Below the pieces are notes generated by a model. The model worked only from the letters and a program-made list of their open reading frames with translations, did not search any database and was not told the DNA's origin. From Cerina litoralis (GTDB lineage: Bacteria; Bacteroidota; Bacteroidia; Flavobacteriales; Flavobacteriaceae): 64,000 nucleotides of DNA. Positions 25,096 through 34,326 of the stretch are shown piece after piece (the stretch's first letter is position 1; every line of letters begins with the position of its first letter). The stretch is from NCBI GenBank assembly GCA_022008415.1, contig JAIRBC010000012.1:62001-126000 (forward strand), in the 5' to 3' direction. The position numbers and the translations under genes are program-made.

Positions 25096-27466
25096 TTTTT
25101 TCGATCTGCCTATCGGTCAACGTGTTTTTCTCGTCTTGAAGCGTAAAGGAGACGGCGTATGACTTTTTGCCCGATGGCAGATTATCACCGGTATAGACAT
25201 CGAATAGATCCATATTTTTTAAGAATTTTTTTTCCGTCCGAAAGGCAAGATCATGGATTTCCTGATAGGTGACGGCCTCATCCAACAAAAGGGCCAAATC
25301 TCTAGTGACCTCCGGAAATCTTGGGATTTCGGTATATACGATTTCCTTTTTATTTAGGGTACTTAATATTAGGTCCCAGTTAAAATCGGCAAACAAAACC
25401 TCCTGTTTAATTCCGAATTCGATCAAGATCGACTTTTTGACCGTGCCGATGGCTACAAGGCTTTCGCTTTTGGATTGTAAGGATAGCCCCTCCGTAAATA
25501 GGGAACTATTTTGGGTAGCGGTTCGGATATTGGACATGCCTAATCGCACCAATACGTTTTCTGCGATCGATTTTAAATAAAACAAATCCGATTTCTTAGG
25601 AGCATTGGTCCAACTATCGTCGGTTCGGTTACCGGTGACCAGCAGGCACAGATGTTTGCTTTCGCTGCGATCATTACCGCTCTGGCGATAGGTTTTGCCA
25701 AACTCGAATAACCGTAGATCATTCCTTTTTCTGTTGATATTGTAAGAGATGGCCTCTAGACCGGAAAACAACAGGGATTGCCTCATCACCGATAGATCGG
25801 CACTCAACGGATTTAATATTTCAACAGCGCTATTTTCTTCGTTCTCAGGTAACAGATTTTGGTACGACGGGGTAGTTAAACTATTGGTCATAATCTCAAA
25901 AAAACCTTGGGATGCCAAATGGTTTCCAATGTTGTTTTGAAGTTTGTAATCCTCAAACCTCGAAGTAGGGGCAATGGAGGCGTTTAATTTATCCTTGGAT
26001 CCAACGTTGTTATAGCCATAAACCCTGAGGATTTCTTCAATAACATCTACCTCGCGCTGCACGTCGACTCGATAAAATGGTATGGCCAGACCAAGTCCGG
26101 ACTCTGAGACATTCTTGACCTTTATGTCCAAGGATGCCAGGATCGATTTTATGGTTTCACTTGGAATTTCATGTCCAATGAGCTTGTTGATCTTATCATA
26201 GGTAAGGAAAACTTGGTAATCGTCCTTTTTTTTAGGGTAGAGGTCTATGACGTCCGAAGTAATATCACCTCCGGCCAACTCGGAAATCAGAAGTGCGGCC
26301 CGCTTCAGGCAGTACTCCACATCGTTGATGTCTATTCCACGTTCGAACCGGAAGGAGGCATCGGTGTTAAGGCCATGTCTTTTGGCCGATTTTCGTATAG
26401 AAACAGGGTCAAAATAAGCGCTTTCCAAGAAAATGGCGTTGGTGCTTTCGGTGACACCAGAGCCAATTCCCCCAAAGACCCCGGCTATACACATTGGTTT
26501 TTCGGCATCACAGATCATTAGGTCTTCCTCGTGCAACTCCCGTTCCACCCCGTCCAAGGTGATGAATTTGGTTCCTTTTGGGAGGGTCTTTACAAAAATT
26601 TTATGGCCTTTGATCTTGGCGGCGTCAAAAGCGTGCAGCGGTTGTCCAAGTTCGTGCAAGACGTAATTGGTGGCATCTACCACGTTGTTTTTTGGGGTTA
26701 TTCCAATAGACCTCAATCTATTTTTGAGCCAATCCGGGGAGGGTTGTACGATAAGGTTGCTCAGCGTAACACCGCAATACCGCGGGGCCAATTCATTGTT
26801 TTCTACAACGACGTCTATTTTAAGCGCCCTGTTCTCTGTGGCAAAATTACTGGCGGATGGAGTAATTAGTTCCTGTTGGATATCCTTTTGTTTTAAACCG
26901 GCCTTTAAATCCCTTGCGACACCATAGTGGCTCATCGCATCCGAACGGTTGGGGGTAAGCCCAATTTCGAAAACTTCATCGTTCTCTATTTCAAATACGG
27001 TGGAGCAAGGGGTGCCCGGCACCAAATTTTCGCTTAGCACCATAATTCCGTCATGGCCCTTGCCCAGTCCCAACTCATCCTCTGCACAGATCATTCCCTG
27101 GCTTTCCTCTCCCCGAATCTTACCTTTTTTAATGGTCCAAGACTCACCTTCCAAAGTATATAGCTTGGTACCTATAGTTGCAACCGGAACTTTCTGGCCC
27201 TTTTCCACATTTGGTGCCCCGCACACGATTTGCAATGGGGCGGGGCCACCAATATCGACCGTGGTGAGTTTTAATCTGTCGGCATTTGGATGTTTAACGC
27301 AGCTAAGTACGTGCCCTACGACCACACCTTTTAGTCCGCCTTTTACCGATTCGTAGGCGGTTATTCCTTCGACCTCCAATCCAAGGTCGGTTAAGAGTTC
27401 GGCGGTTTTTTGAGCTTCCCAATCAATTTTTATAAACTGTTTTAACCAATTGTAAGATATCTTCAT
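25040..27466 (-). CDS. pheT: phenylalanine--tRNA ligase, beta subunit
   Basis: 808-residue beta subunit of the heterotetrameric Phe-tRNA synthetase. Domains in order: B1 and a tRNA-binding (EMAP-like) OB domain at about 40-150 (VGHVLSCVKHPNADRLKLTTVDIGG), B3/B4 near 205-390 (the editing region), the B5 DNA-binding-like part near 400-470, and a C-terminal ferredoxin-like anticodon domain (FPEVTRDLALLLDE). Full length. The alpha subunit is not in this window, which is common in Bacteroidota where pheS and pheT are separate. A good promoter lies at 27486-27516, 20 bases upstream. Confidence 0.97.
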   Translation of the reverse strand: MKISYNWLKQFIKIDWEAQKTAELLTDLGLEVEGITAYESVKGGLKGVVVGHVLSCVKHPNADRLKLTTVDIGGPAPLQIVCGAPNVEKGQKVPVATIGTKLYTLEGESWTIKKGKIRGEESQGMICAEDELGLGKGHDGIMVLSENLVPGTPCSTVFEIENDEVFEIGLTPNRSDAMSHYGVARDLKAGLKQKDIQQELITPSASNFATENRALKIDVVVENNELAPRYCGVTLSNLIVQPSPDWLKNRLRSIGITPKNNVVDATNYVLHELGQPLHAFDAAKIKGHKIFVKTLPKGTKFITLDGVERELHEEDLMICDAEKPMCIAGVFGGIGSGVTESTNAIFLESAYFDPVSIRKSAKRHGLNTDASFRFERGIDINDVEYCLKRAALLISELAGGDITSDVIDLYPKKKDDYQVFLTYDKINKLIGHEIPSETIKSILASLDIKVKNVSESGLGLAIPFYRVDVQREVDVIEEILRVYGYNNVGSKDKLNASIAPTSRFEDYKLQNNIGNHLASQGFFEIMTNSLTTPSYQNLLPENEENSAVEILNPLSADLSVMRQSLLFSGLEAISYNINRKRNDLRLFEFGKTYRQSGNDRSESKHLCLLVTGNRTDDSWTNAPKKSDLFYLKSIAENVLVRLGMSNIRTATQNSSLFTEGLSLQSKSESLVAIGTVKKSILIEFGIKQEVLFADFNWDLILSTLNKKEIVYTEIPRFPEVTRDLALLLDEAVTYQEIHDLAFRTEKKFLKNMDLFDVYTGDNLPSGKKSYAVSFTLQDEKNTLTDRQIEKIMGKLRQRYEADLGASLR

Positions 27467-27485
27467 CAGGTATATTTAAACCGTC

Positions 27486-27516
27486 CAAAGATAAAACAAT
27501 GGATCAAGACATTCAA
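27486..27516 (-). promoter_or_regulatory. promoter of pheT (TTG-N20-TATCTTTG)
   Basis: On the minus strand TTG (27514-27516), 20 bases, TATCTTTG (27486-27493). Fits the -33/-7 pattern. The leader to the ATG at 27466 would be about 12-15 bases. Confidence 0.65.
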
Positions 27517-27725
27517 TATCACTTCAAGGGAAATGATTATATTTTTTGTTGGAACCATTTTCTATGAACAAGGGCACATTCTTACACTTATGGAGAAGTG
27601 CTAATTTCGTTGGTTACAATCGTAAGTTGAAACTTCGCCTGAAAGAGGTCGGGCAGGTATGCACTTAAGTGCAAGGGTTTTAGTTTCTATAAATATTCTC
27701 GTGATAAGGGTTGTTAATTTATTCA

Positions 27726-27833
27726 TTATTGGGTTATTAATCCGTGCTGTCTAAATTACCGGGTAATTTAATAACCAATAACCCAATACCTGTTTCCGAT
27801 TTCATTGCTATTCGATCACGAACCGTATCGGGA
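27726..27833 (+). repeat. 107-bp interspersed repeat, copy A
   Basis: Starts TTATTGGGTTATTAA and ends GTATCGGGA. The reverse complement of 52552-52658 aligns with it over its whole length with one gap, at roughly 80-85 percent identity by eye, and the first 50 bases differ at five positions. It can fold: TATTGGGTTATT pairs with AATAACCCAATA further in, around a palindrome AAATTACC-G-GGTAATTT. The rest of the 27467-27855 spacer holds the pheT promoter and, at 27564-27668 (+), a 34-codon open frame that I cannot support as a gene. Confidence 0.85.
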
Positions 27834-27855
27834 CTATGGATTTCCAAGCCATAGA

Positions 27856-29046
27856 TTAGTTTCTCGAAAAGTGGTCAACAGCGGTTCCCGGTTTAAATAT
27901 CTGCTCCGGGGCAAAAGAAACAAATATCATTTTCTCGTACGCGTTTTGCACTCCTCCCTCAAAGAATATTCCAACATTACCGTTTGGCAATTTGGTTAAA
28001 CACGAATACGCGGAAGGACCGGGGTATACGAGTTTAGAGTTAGACCAGGTCTTGCATTCGTCAAAGCTTGCCTTAATCGTCATATGGGTCCTATCAAATG
28101 GGACGGACGGATTGGAAAAAAGATACATGTTTTCCTCCTTATAATTGCCATAATTAATTATGCCTCCTTGGCATATAGGTTCAACCAGTTGTGGATCGTG
28201 TTCTATAGCGGACCAAGTTTCACCACCGTCATGGCTGAAGGATACCGCACGGCTCGACTTGCCATTATAAGAACGCATGTTCATCATCAATGTCCCATCG
28301 TTTAATTCTACAATTTGGCTTTCGTTTACTTCAGGGGTAATAATTTCGCCCATCCTCCAATTAGTGCCTCCGTCGTCGCTTAAAAGCACGTGGCTCCCGT
28401 AGCCAAAACCATCCCTCACAGACATTTCGGGGTTGTCATAGCTGTTGTTGCAAGGGATTATTAGTCGGTCTCTGTATTTTTCCGATTTCATTTGGATTCC
28501 GACCCCTGGACCGGTTGCATACCATCCCCAATCCTCATTTTTACACGATTCGGATAGGTTCTGAGGCGCCGACCAGGTAACTCCATCGTCATCCGAATAG
28601 GTCATATAGGGCACACGGGTATTTTCACTTTTCTTTCTTATGATGTCGGTTTCATGGTCGCTTCCCAAGTTCCAGGTCATCAACAAAATAATCCTTCCCG
28701 TACTCCGATCTATTACGGGACAAGGATTGCCACAGGTATTTGCCGAATCGTCCCAAACTACAATTTGCTTCTCCCAGGTTTTGCCATTATCCAATGAGCG
28801 CCTCAACAGGATATCGATATCTCCCGTATCGCCCCCTTCCCGACCTTCGGAAAAGGCCAATACCGTGTTCTTTTTTGAAACAATGATAGAAGGTATCCGA
28901 TAATTGTTGTGGCTCGTGTCCTCCGTACTCCAAAGCACTTTCAACGTTATTGGGTCTACGGGCTCTTTCGTCTTTTTACAGGAAGTTATTAGGATAGCCA
29001 CAAAGAGCGTTAAACCAGCTAATTTCGGATTCATAAATCGATTCAT
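27856..29046 (-). CDS. exo-sialidase (BNR-repeat, GH33-like) lipoprotein
   Basis: Envelope glycosidase of 396 residues; lipobox ITSC with Cys23. The sialidase arginine motif appears as YRIPSIIV near residue 48 and four Asp-box (BNR) repeats are visible: SLDNGKTW, SDDDGVTW, SDDGGTNW and SHDGGETW. Length and motif order are those of a six-bladed GH33 sialidase domain with no added carbohydrate-binding module. Expected to release terminal sialic acid or a related sugar. No nan catabolic genes are in the window, so the freed sugar is used elsewhere. Some BNR proteins act on other sugars. Confidence 0.85.
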   Translation of the reverse strand: MNRFMNPKLAGLTLFVAILITSCKKTKEPVDPITLKVLWSTEDTSHNNYRIPSIIVSKKNTVLAFSEGREGGDTGDIDILLRRSLDNGKTWEKQIVVWDDSANTCGNPCPVIDRSTGRIILLMTWNLGSDHETDIIRKKSENTRVPYMTYSDDDGVTWSAPQNLSESCKNEDWGWYATGPGVGIQMKSEKYRDRLIIPCNNSYDNPEMSVRDGFGYGSHVLLSDDGGTNWRMGEIITPEVNESQIVELNDGTLMMNMRSYNGKSSRAVSFSHDGGETWSAIEHDPQLVEPICQGGIINYGNYKEENMYLFSNPSVPFDRTHMTIKASFDECKTWSNSKLVYPGPSAYSCLTKLPNGNVGIFFEGGVQNAYEKMIFVSFAPEQIFKPGTAVDHFSRN

Positions 29047-29093
29047 GTTTTAGGATTTTAGGTGAGTTTATGGATAGGAACATTAGGATAGCC

Positions 29094-31199
29094 CTATTCC
29101 CTTTCCAAAACACTCAACGCCATTCGGATCTTGTCATAACCCATTTGTTCTTCAAAGTGATCAAAATATGGTTTTAGGGCTTCGGGCCCTTCTAAAATCA
29201 CCTTGGCCTTTCGTACGGATTCGACTTCTTGTTTGGTTATAAATTTATAGATATCAACCTCCTCCCCATCCCCGTACAATTTTGCGATATGAAAAAATAT
29301 GGTCGTTGGCTTTAAACCTCGCTTTTCGGCTATTTCTTCTAAAGCTAAGCCCTCTTTATACATTTCGAGCGTAATTTTTAAGGTATCATTTTTTTTGGGA
29401 CGCTTAATTTTTTCCGCGATATAATGGGAGACTTCGGCTATGAACAGGTCCCCGTAGACTTCCAATTTACGTTTGCCCACGCCATTGATTGTCAGAAATT
29501 CGGACTCGCTCATGGGCCGTTGCTGCTCAATTTCCCTCAAAGTGGCATCGCTGAAGACCAAATAAGCGGGAATGTTTTCCTCATTGGCAATTTGGGAACG
29601 CAAGACTCTGAGTCGATCGAAAAGGGTGTCCTTTTTGGGCCTTTTGGTTTTTTTCTCTTGGGCCACTTCCATTTTTTCCTTGACGAAGGAGGGGTGGGTA
29701 AATTGTACGGTCCAATTTTCGAACAAGACCTTTTTTGAGAAATCGGTCAGTTTTAAAGCGTTGTGCTGATGGAAGGCGATTTCGCAATACCCTTGGTTGA
29801 TAAGCTGAACCACATAGTGCTGCCAGTCGTGCCATGAAATGTCCTTCCCGATTCCATAGGTTTTTAAGTTCTGGTAATTCTTGTCCAACACGGCGGCGTT
29901 TTGTGCGCCACGCAGTACGTCTATGACCGTTCCCATGGCCTCGGATTCCTTTACACGGGCGATGGCCGAAAGTATTTTTTGCGCCATCACGGTACCGTCG
30001 ATAATTTCTGGTGGATTTTTGCAAACATCGCAATTTCCACAATTGTCGGACAAGAGCTCTCCGAAGTAGCCCAATAGAATCTTACGTCTACAATCCGTGG
30101 CTTCGGCAAATTGTTTCATTCGCTCCAACTTGGCCAACTGTAACTCCTTGTTGGTGGCGCCTTCGGTAAACTTACGGAGCTGGATAATATCGGAATAACT
30201 GTGAAAGAGTAGGGCATGGGCTTCCAATCCGTCCCGACCGGAGCGGCCGATTTCCTGGTAATAGCCCTCGATGTTCTTGGGCATATTGTAATGGACCACC
30301 CAGCGAACATTGCTCTTGTCTATCCCCATTCCAAACGCGATCGTGGCACAGATGACCTGTGTTTTATCACGGATAAAATTCTCTTGAATCTTGGTACGCT
30401 GGACAAAATCTAGTCCGGCGTGGTAGGCTTGGGCAGAAATACCCCGTTGTTGTAGCTTTTCGGCCAGTTTTTCGGTGGATTTCCGGCTAAGGCAATACAT
30501 TATTCCCGACTGTCCGGGCCTCTGTTCGATAAACTGGATGATCTGTGATATCCGGTTATGCCCTGGCCGAACCTCCAAAGCGATATTCTTGCGATCAAAC
30601 GAGGACAAGAACTGGGCGGCCCCGGGGATATTCAATTGTTCCACGATATCTTGTCGGGTTGCCTTGTCCGCGGTTGCGGTAAGGGCTATAATCGGTATGC
30701 CGGGGAGCGATTTCTTTAAAAACCCCAGTTGCTGGTACGAGGGTCTAAAATCGTGGCCCCAGGAGGAGATACAATGAGCTTCATCGATTGCGATACAACT
30801 TATATGGGTTTCATCCAATACGGTTGAGAGGGCAGATAGGCTTTCTGGAGCTACATATAGAAGTTTAAGTTCCGGGGTGCCCGCGTTTTCCAGCAGCAAC
30901 CGTTGTTCGGCCTGGGATTGGCTACTGTTAAAAAAGGCCGCGGCAATGCCATTGGCCCGTAGACCATCTACCTGGTCTTTCATTAAGGCGATCAACGGGG
31001 AAATCACCAACGTGGTTTGCTCCATTAATAATGCCGGCAACTGATAGCAAATAGATTTTCCTCCCCCGGTAGGCATTATGACCAAACAATCTTCCCCTTT
31101 GAGCAGGGACTCTATAATGGATCCCTGTTGTCCCCGAAAACTGTCGAATCCAAAATAATTTTTGAGGGTAGGTAGGAGGGCGGGGCTATGATCGGTCAT
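29094..31199 (-). CDS. recQ: ATP-dependent DNA helicase RecQ
   Basis: 3'-5' DNA helicase of 701 residues for recombination and repair. Walker A is MPTGGGKSICYQ, the motif II box is DEAHCISSWGHDF, and motif VI is QEIGRSGRDG. The RecQ zinc-binding cysteines follow (CRRKILLGYFGE and CGNCDVC), then a winged-helix part and an HRDC domain near 520-600 with FLTINGVGKRKLEVYGD. The last 100 residues form an extra helix-turn-helix-like tail (LEEIAEKRGLKPTTIFFHIAKL) found in one RecQ type. Domains complete. Confidence 0.96.
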   Translation of the reverse strand: MTDHSPALLPTLKNYFGFDSFRGQQGSIIESLLKGEDCLVIMPTGGGKSICYQLPALLMEQTTLVISPLIALMKDQVDGLRANGIAAAFFNSSQSQAEQRLLLENAGTPELKLLYVAPESLSALSTVLDETHISCIAIDEAHCISSWGHDFRPSYQQLGFLKKSLPGIPIIALTATADKATRQDIVEQLNIPGAAQFLSSFDRKNIALEVRPGHNRISQIIQFIEQRPGQSGIMYCLSRKSTEKLAEKLQQRGISAQAYHAGLDFVQRTKIQENFIRDKTQVICATIAFGMGIDKSNVRWVVHYNMPKNIEGYYQEIGRSGRDGLEAHALLFHSYSDIIQLRKFTEGATNKELQLAKLERMKQFAEATDCRRKILLGYFGELLSDNCGNCDVCKNPPEIIDGTVMAQKILSAIARVKESEAMGTVIDVLRGAQNAAVLDKNYQNLKTYGIGKDISWHDWQHYVVQLINQGYCEIAFHQHNALKLTDFSKKVLFENWTVQFTHPSFVKEKMEVAQEKKTKRPKKDTLFDRLRVLRSQIANEENIPAYLVFSDATLREIEQQRPMSESEFLTINGVGKRKLEVYGDLFIAEVSHYIAEKIKRPKKNDTLKITLEMYKEGLALEEIAEKRGLKPTTIFFHIAKLYGDGEEVDIYKFITKQEVESVRKAKVILEGPEALKPYFDHFEEQMGYDKIRMALSVLERE

Positions 31200-31220
31200 T
31201 ATTTTGCGTCTTGGGTGTTA

Positions 31221-31228
31221 CAAAAATA
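31221..31228 (-). promoter_or_regulatory. putative -7 box (TATTTTTG) for recQ
   Basis: Minus strand TATTTTTG, 21 bases before the recQ ATG. A facing TAAATTTG at 31273-31280 on the plus strand could serve the next gene, with a leader of about 130 bases. Neither has a clear -33 TTG. Confidence 0.4.
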
Positions 31229-31414
31229 GGATTTCCAGTGTATTTACACCTTTATAAAAAGAAAAGCAAAGATAAATTTGCAGTCCCAAAATAAGCGTCC
31301 GGTAATTTATACCCTACTCTGGGACAAAAAAAAAGAGGTTTCGTCCTAGTTTGATTGCCATTTCGCTAAAAATATGGGTATTTAGAAAAAGAACAACTAT
31401 AAATCAACTTTGAG

Positions 31415-32344
31415 ATGAAAAAATTTGCAGTATCGGCAATGGTCGCCCTAACATTGGCCACTTATGCCCAAAAAGAAAAAAATGGTACCATTTACGACAA
31501 ACACCCCGCAATTACGGTCGTGGAAGATATGACCCGCGCCTTTGTAGCGGGAGATACCGTTAAATTGGCCAGTTATCTGGCAGATGACTTTAAATCCTTT
31601 AACGGCACCAGCTCCAACAAAGATCAAAAGGGCAGGACCAAAGAGCAATTTTTAAAACGGGCGGCCTTTTGGCACGACAATTTCGACTATTTGAGTATTA
31701 CCCGTTCCCAAGGTGCCTATCCCGATGCCCTGGAATACAAGAAAAGTGGTACCTGGGTGCAAACATGGGAACAAATAAAAGGGATCCATAAAAAAACAGG
31801 TGTAAAACTGGATATGCCCGTTCATAGGCTATATGTTATCGATAAGGACAATAAGATAAAGACAATGATCGGGTACGTAGATCAAACCGTTTTTGATGAA
31901 ATAGGGAATAGTTTTGTCGAAAGAAGCAATGGGACGATATATAACCACCACGAATACATCAATACGGTACGGAAGATGGTTCATGCCTTCGAGATGAACG
32001 ACATGGAAAAAATGTACGGTTTTTATGCAGACGATGCCTATTTTAGAAACATCAACCTGCCGGACGGGGAATACCTAAATTTAGATCAGGTTAAGGAAAT
32101 AGACAAAGAGATACTCAAAAATTACGAGATCAATAGTATAGACGTAACCGGCTACCCGGATTACCTACACTACGAGCTTGGGGACGCTAAGGTAGTTCAG
32201 TCTTGGTGGAAATTCAGGGTGACCCGAAAATCGGACAAAAAGGAAATCGTGCTCCCCGTTTTCTATATCCATGATTTTAACGACGAGGGTAAGATTTCTT
32301 CTGAGATTGTATACTTTAGCGAAAAGTTGCTGGAGGTTAAATAA
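31415..32344 (+). CDS. NTF2-like (SnoaL-fold) protein with two domains
   Basis: Exported 309-residue protein with two tandem NTF2/SnoaL-like domains (about 30-155 and 185-305). Domain 1 includes VVEDMTRAFVAGDTVKLASYLADDF, and domain 2 a matching MVHAFEMNDMEKMYGFYADDAYF. A short hydrophobic start (MKKFAVSAMVALTLATYAQ) is a Sec signal peptide. The domain-pair repeat suggests internal duplication. The fold serves many ligand-binding or enzymatic uses; no catalytic residues can be assigned. It ends at a strong hairpin shared with the convergent OmpA gene. Confidence 0.75.
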   Translation: MKKFAVSAMVALTLATYAQKEKNGTIYDKHPAITVVEDMTRAFVAGDTVKLASYLADDFKSFNGTSSNKDQKGRTKEQFLKRAAFWHDNFDYLSITRSQGAYPDALEYKKSGTWVQTWEQIKGIHKKTGVKLDMPVHRLYVIDKDNKIKTMIGYVDQTVFDEIGNSFVERSNGTIYNHHEYINTVRKMVHAFEMNDMEKMYGFYADDAYFRNINLPDGEYLNLDQVKEIDKEILKNYEINSIDVTGYPDYLHYELGDAKVVQSWWKFRVTRKSDKKEIVLPVFYIHDFNDEGKISSEIVYFSEKLLEVK

Positions 32345-32362
32345 ATAGGCTTCCGATATAAA

Positions 32363-32405
32363 AAAACCGAACGTGCATTACAAAAGTAGCTGCACGTCCG
32401 GTTTT
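32363..32405. terminator. bidirectional terminator
   Basis: AAAACCGAACGTGC pairs with GCACGTCCGGTTTT with one mismatch, A-run before and T-run after, between two convergent genes. Works in both directions. Confidence 0.8.
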
Positions 32406-32424
32406 AATTGTATTTATCCAAAGT

Positions 32425-33258
32425 CTATTCGTTAGACGCCATCAGTGCGAAGAACTTATCGATGTTCGGAAGGATTACAATCCGTGTTCTTCGGTTTTTG
32501 GCCCGGTCTTCTTTGCTATCGTTGCCTACCAAGGGTTGGTAACTGCTCCTGCCGGCCGCGATCATTTTCTCGGGTGCAACATTGTATTTGTCCTGCAGCT
32601 TTCTAACTACCGAAGTGGCCCGTAATACGCTAAGGTCCCAGTTGTCGGAAACCTTTGCATTGTGTATGGTCCGGGAATCGGTATGTCCTTCTACCATAAC
32701 TTCCACACTAGGCTCGGAATTGATTACATCGGCCAATTTTTGCAAAATAGCATCGGCCTTGCTGCTTACCTTGTAACTGGCGGTGTTGAACAGCAACTTG
32801 TCCGATATGGAAATCATTACGACGGTCTCATTTATGTCTATAGCGATATCCTCGTCCTCGTTAAGGCTATTGTTGTCCATGGATTTTTGAAGGTTGTGGC
32901 TTATGGCCAAGTTCATGGAATCTTTCAAGGTCTTGGCTTGGCCCAACCGATCCGGGTTCACGTTCTTCAACGTTTTCCGCATTTGCTCCTTCGCGTTGTT
33001 AGACATTACAGCCACCCCGTCTACGGATACCATTTGGGCATTGTTTTCGTCGGTTAGGGAATTTATTTTATTGTTGTATTCATCTACCCTGGCTTGGATT
33101 TGGGCAAATTTGCTTTCCAGTTCCTCTTTTTCTACCGTTGTTTTGGTCAACTGACTTTTTATTTGCCCATTTTCCTGTTCAAGTTGAACGTATTTCTTTT
33201 TGGACACGCAGGCAGAAAGCATTCCAATAGTTAAGATAGTTAACGCGATTTTTTTCAT
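32425..33258 (-). CDS. OmpA family lipoprotein
   Basis: 277-residue outer-membrane lipoprotein from the ATG at 33258 (two codons after an earlier ATG at 33264). Lipobox LSAC at Cys18. Residues about 25-70 form a coiled coil (LEQENGQIKSQLTKTTVEKEELESKFAQIQARVDEY), and the last 120 residues are an OmpA-like peptidoglycan-binding domain with EVMVEGHTDSRTIHN and RRTRIVI. Anchors the outer membrane to the cell wall; similar to the widespread lipoproteins with a coiled coil that reaches the peptidoglycan. Its short spacer holds no clear -7 box. Confidence 0.92.
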   Translation of the reverse strand: MKKIALTILTIGMLSACVSKKKYVQLEQENGQIKSQLTKTTVEKEELESKFAQIQARVDEYNNKINSLTDENNAQMVSVDGVAVMSNNAKEQMRKTLKNVNPDRLGQAKTLKDSMNLAISHNLQKSMDNNSLNEDEDIAIDINETVVMISISDKLLFNTASYKVSSKADAILQKLADVINSEPSVEVMVEGHTDSRTIHNAKVSDNWDLSVLRATSVVRKLQDKYNVAPEKMIAAGRSSYQPLVGNDSKEDRAKNRRTRIVILPNIDKFFALMASNE

Positions 33259-33468
33259 GATCATATTAGATTTTAGGTTTTGTGTACATACGGATAGAAA
33301 TGGCTAAAAGATGCATTAAGATCGATAAAGCACACTTTTTAACGTTTAAAGACAACATTTTCTTAAATAAAAGTTAAAATATGGACGCTATATGTATCTG
33401 GATTGCGATTGTTGGATTATCCGTAAATTTGGGTGCGCACCCTACCAAATAACTAGTAAAAAAAGAGC

Positions 33469-33484
33469 TCCCGAAGCTTCGGGA
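33469..33484. repeat. TCCCGA-N4-TCGGGA palindrome (copy 2)
   Basis: Perfect 16-base palindrome TCCCGAAGCTTCGGGA, 53 bases before pcm, in a spacer free of genes. Same arms as copies at 17950, 52552 and 54275. Confidence 0.65.
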
Positions 33485-33536
33485 ATTAGTTAATGGAAAA
33501 AGTTTAAACCAGTTCGTAATCAATAACCCTAAAACC

Positions 33537-34238
33537 ATGACAAATAAAATTTTCATTTGGGTCTGTCTATTTGCTACGGGAACGGGTTCTGGCCAAATAA
33601 ATTTTGCCGCCGAAAGGGAAAATATGGTAAATACCCAATTAAAGCCGCAAGGCATCACCGATCCGGCAACGCTTAAGGCCATGGGAAAAGTACCTCGGCA
33701 CGAGTTCGTTCCCGAAAGGCTCAACGGCCGCGCCTACCAGGATGGCCCCTTGCCCATCGGTATGGGACAGACCATTTCCCAGCCCTTTATGGTGGCATAT
33801 GCCACCCAGGCCTTGAGGTTAAAGCCCCATTTTAAGGTACTGGAAATAGGAACTGGATCTGGTTATCAGGCTGCTATTTTGGCGGAAATCGTAGATTCGG
33901 TCTATACCATAGAGATCGTACCCGAGCTCGGCGTTGCCGCCAAAAAATTATTGGGGCATTTGGGGTATGACAATATACATTTTAAAATTGGAGATGGCTA
34001 TAAGGGATGGCCAGAAAATGGTCCTTTCGACGCCATTGTAGTCACTGCTGCGCCCCCGGTTATTCCCCCACCACTGATAGACCAGCTCAAGGAAGGAGGC
34101 AGGATGGTTATCCCAGTAGGGGAGCCCCATGAGATACAACGGTTTCTGGAAGTGAGAAAAAAGGGAGGAAAAATTAAAACACAAAACCTGATGCCGGTAC
34201 GGTTTGTTCCATTTACCCGTAAGGAAAACGGGCAGTAA
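33537..34238 (+). CDS. pcm: exported protein-L-isoaspartate O-methyltransferase
   Basis: Methylates L-isoaspartyl residues so that damaged proteins can be repaired. 233 residues, with the SAM-binding VLEIGTGSGYQAAILAEI, GPFDAIVVTAAPPVIPPPL, and the N-terminal QGITDPATLKAMGKVPRHEFVP that frames the substrate site. All motifs look intact. The first 20 residues (MTNKIFIWVCLFATGTGSGQ) are a Sec signal peptide, so this enzyme acts outside the cytoplasm. SAM supply in the periplasm is an open question. Confidence 0.92.
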   Translation: MTNKIFIWVCLFATGTGSGQINFAAERENMVNTQLKPQGITDPATLKAMGKVPRHEFVPERLNGRAYQDGPLPIGMGQTISQPFMVAYATQALRLKPHFKVLEIGTGSGYQAAILAEIVDSVYTIEIVPELGVAAKKLLGHLGYDNIHFKIGDGYKGWPENGPFDAIVVTAAPPVIPPPLIDQLKEGGRMVIPVGEPHEIQRFLEVRKKGGKIKTQNLMPVRFVPFTRKENGQ

Positions 34239-34326
34239 AATTCTTGGCCCCACCGTACGATCATCCATAATATAGAAGCACAAAAAACCATCGAGTTCAA
34301 TATCTTTGTGCCGATAAAATCATTTT

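Noticed and set aside
27564-27668. 34-codon basic frame in the pheT-sialidase spacer
   Set aside because: No motif, no conservation evidence, close to the interspersed repeat.
29581-30042. 153-codon frame inside recQ
   Set aside because: Shadow frame of recQ on the same strand; no domain.
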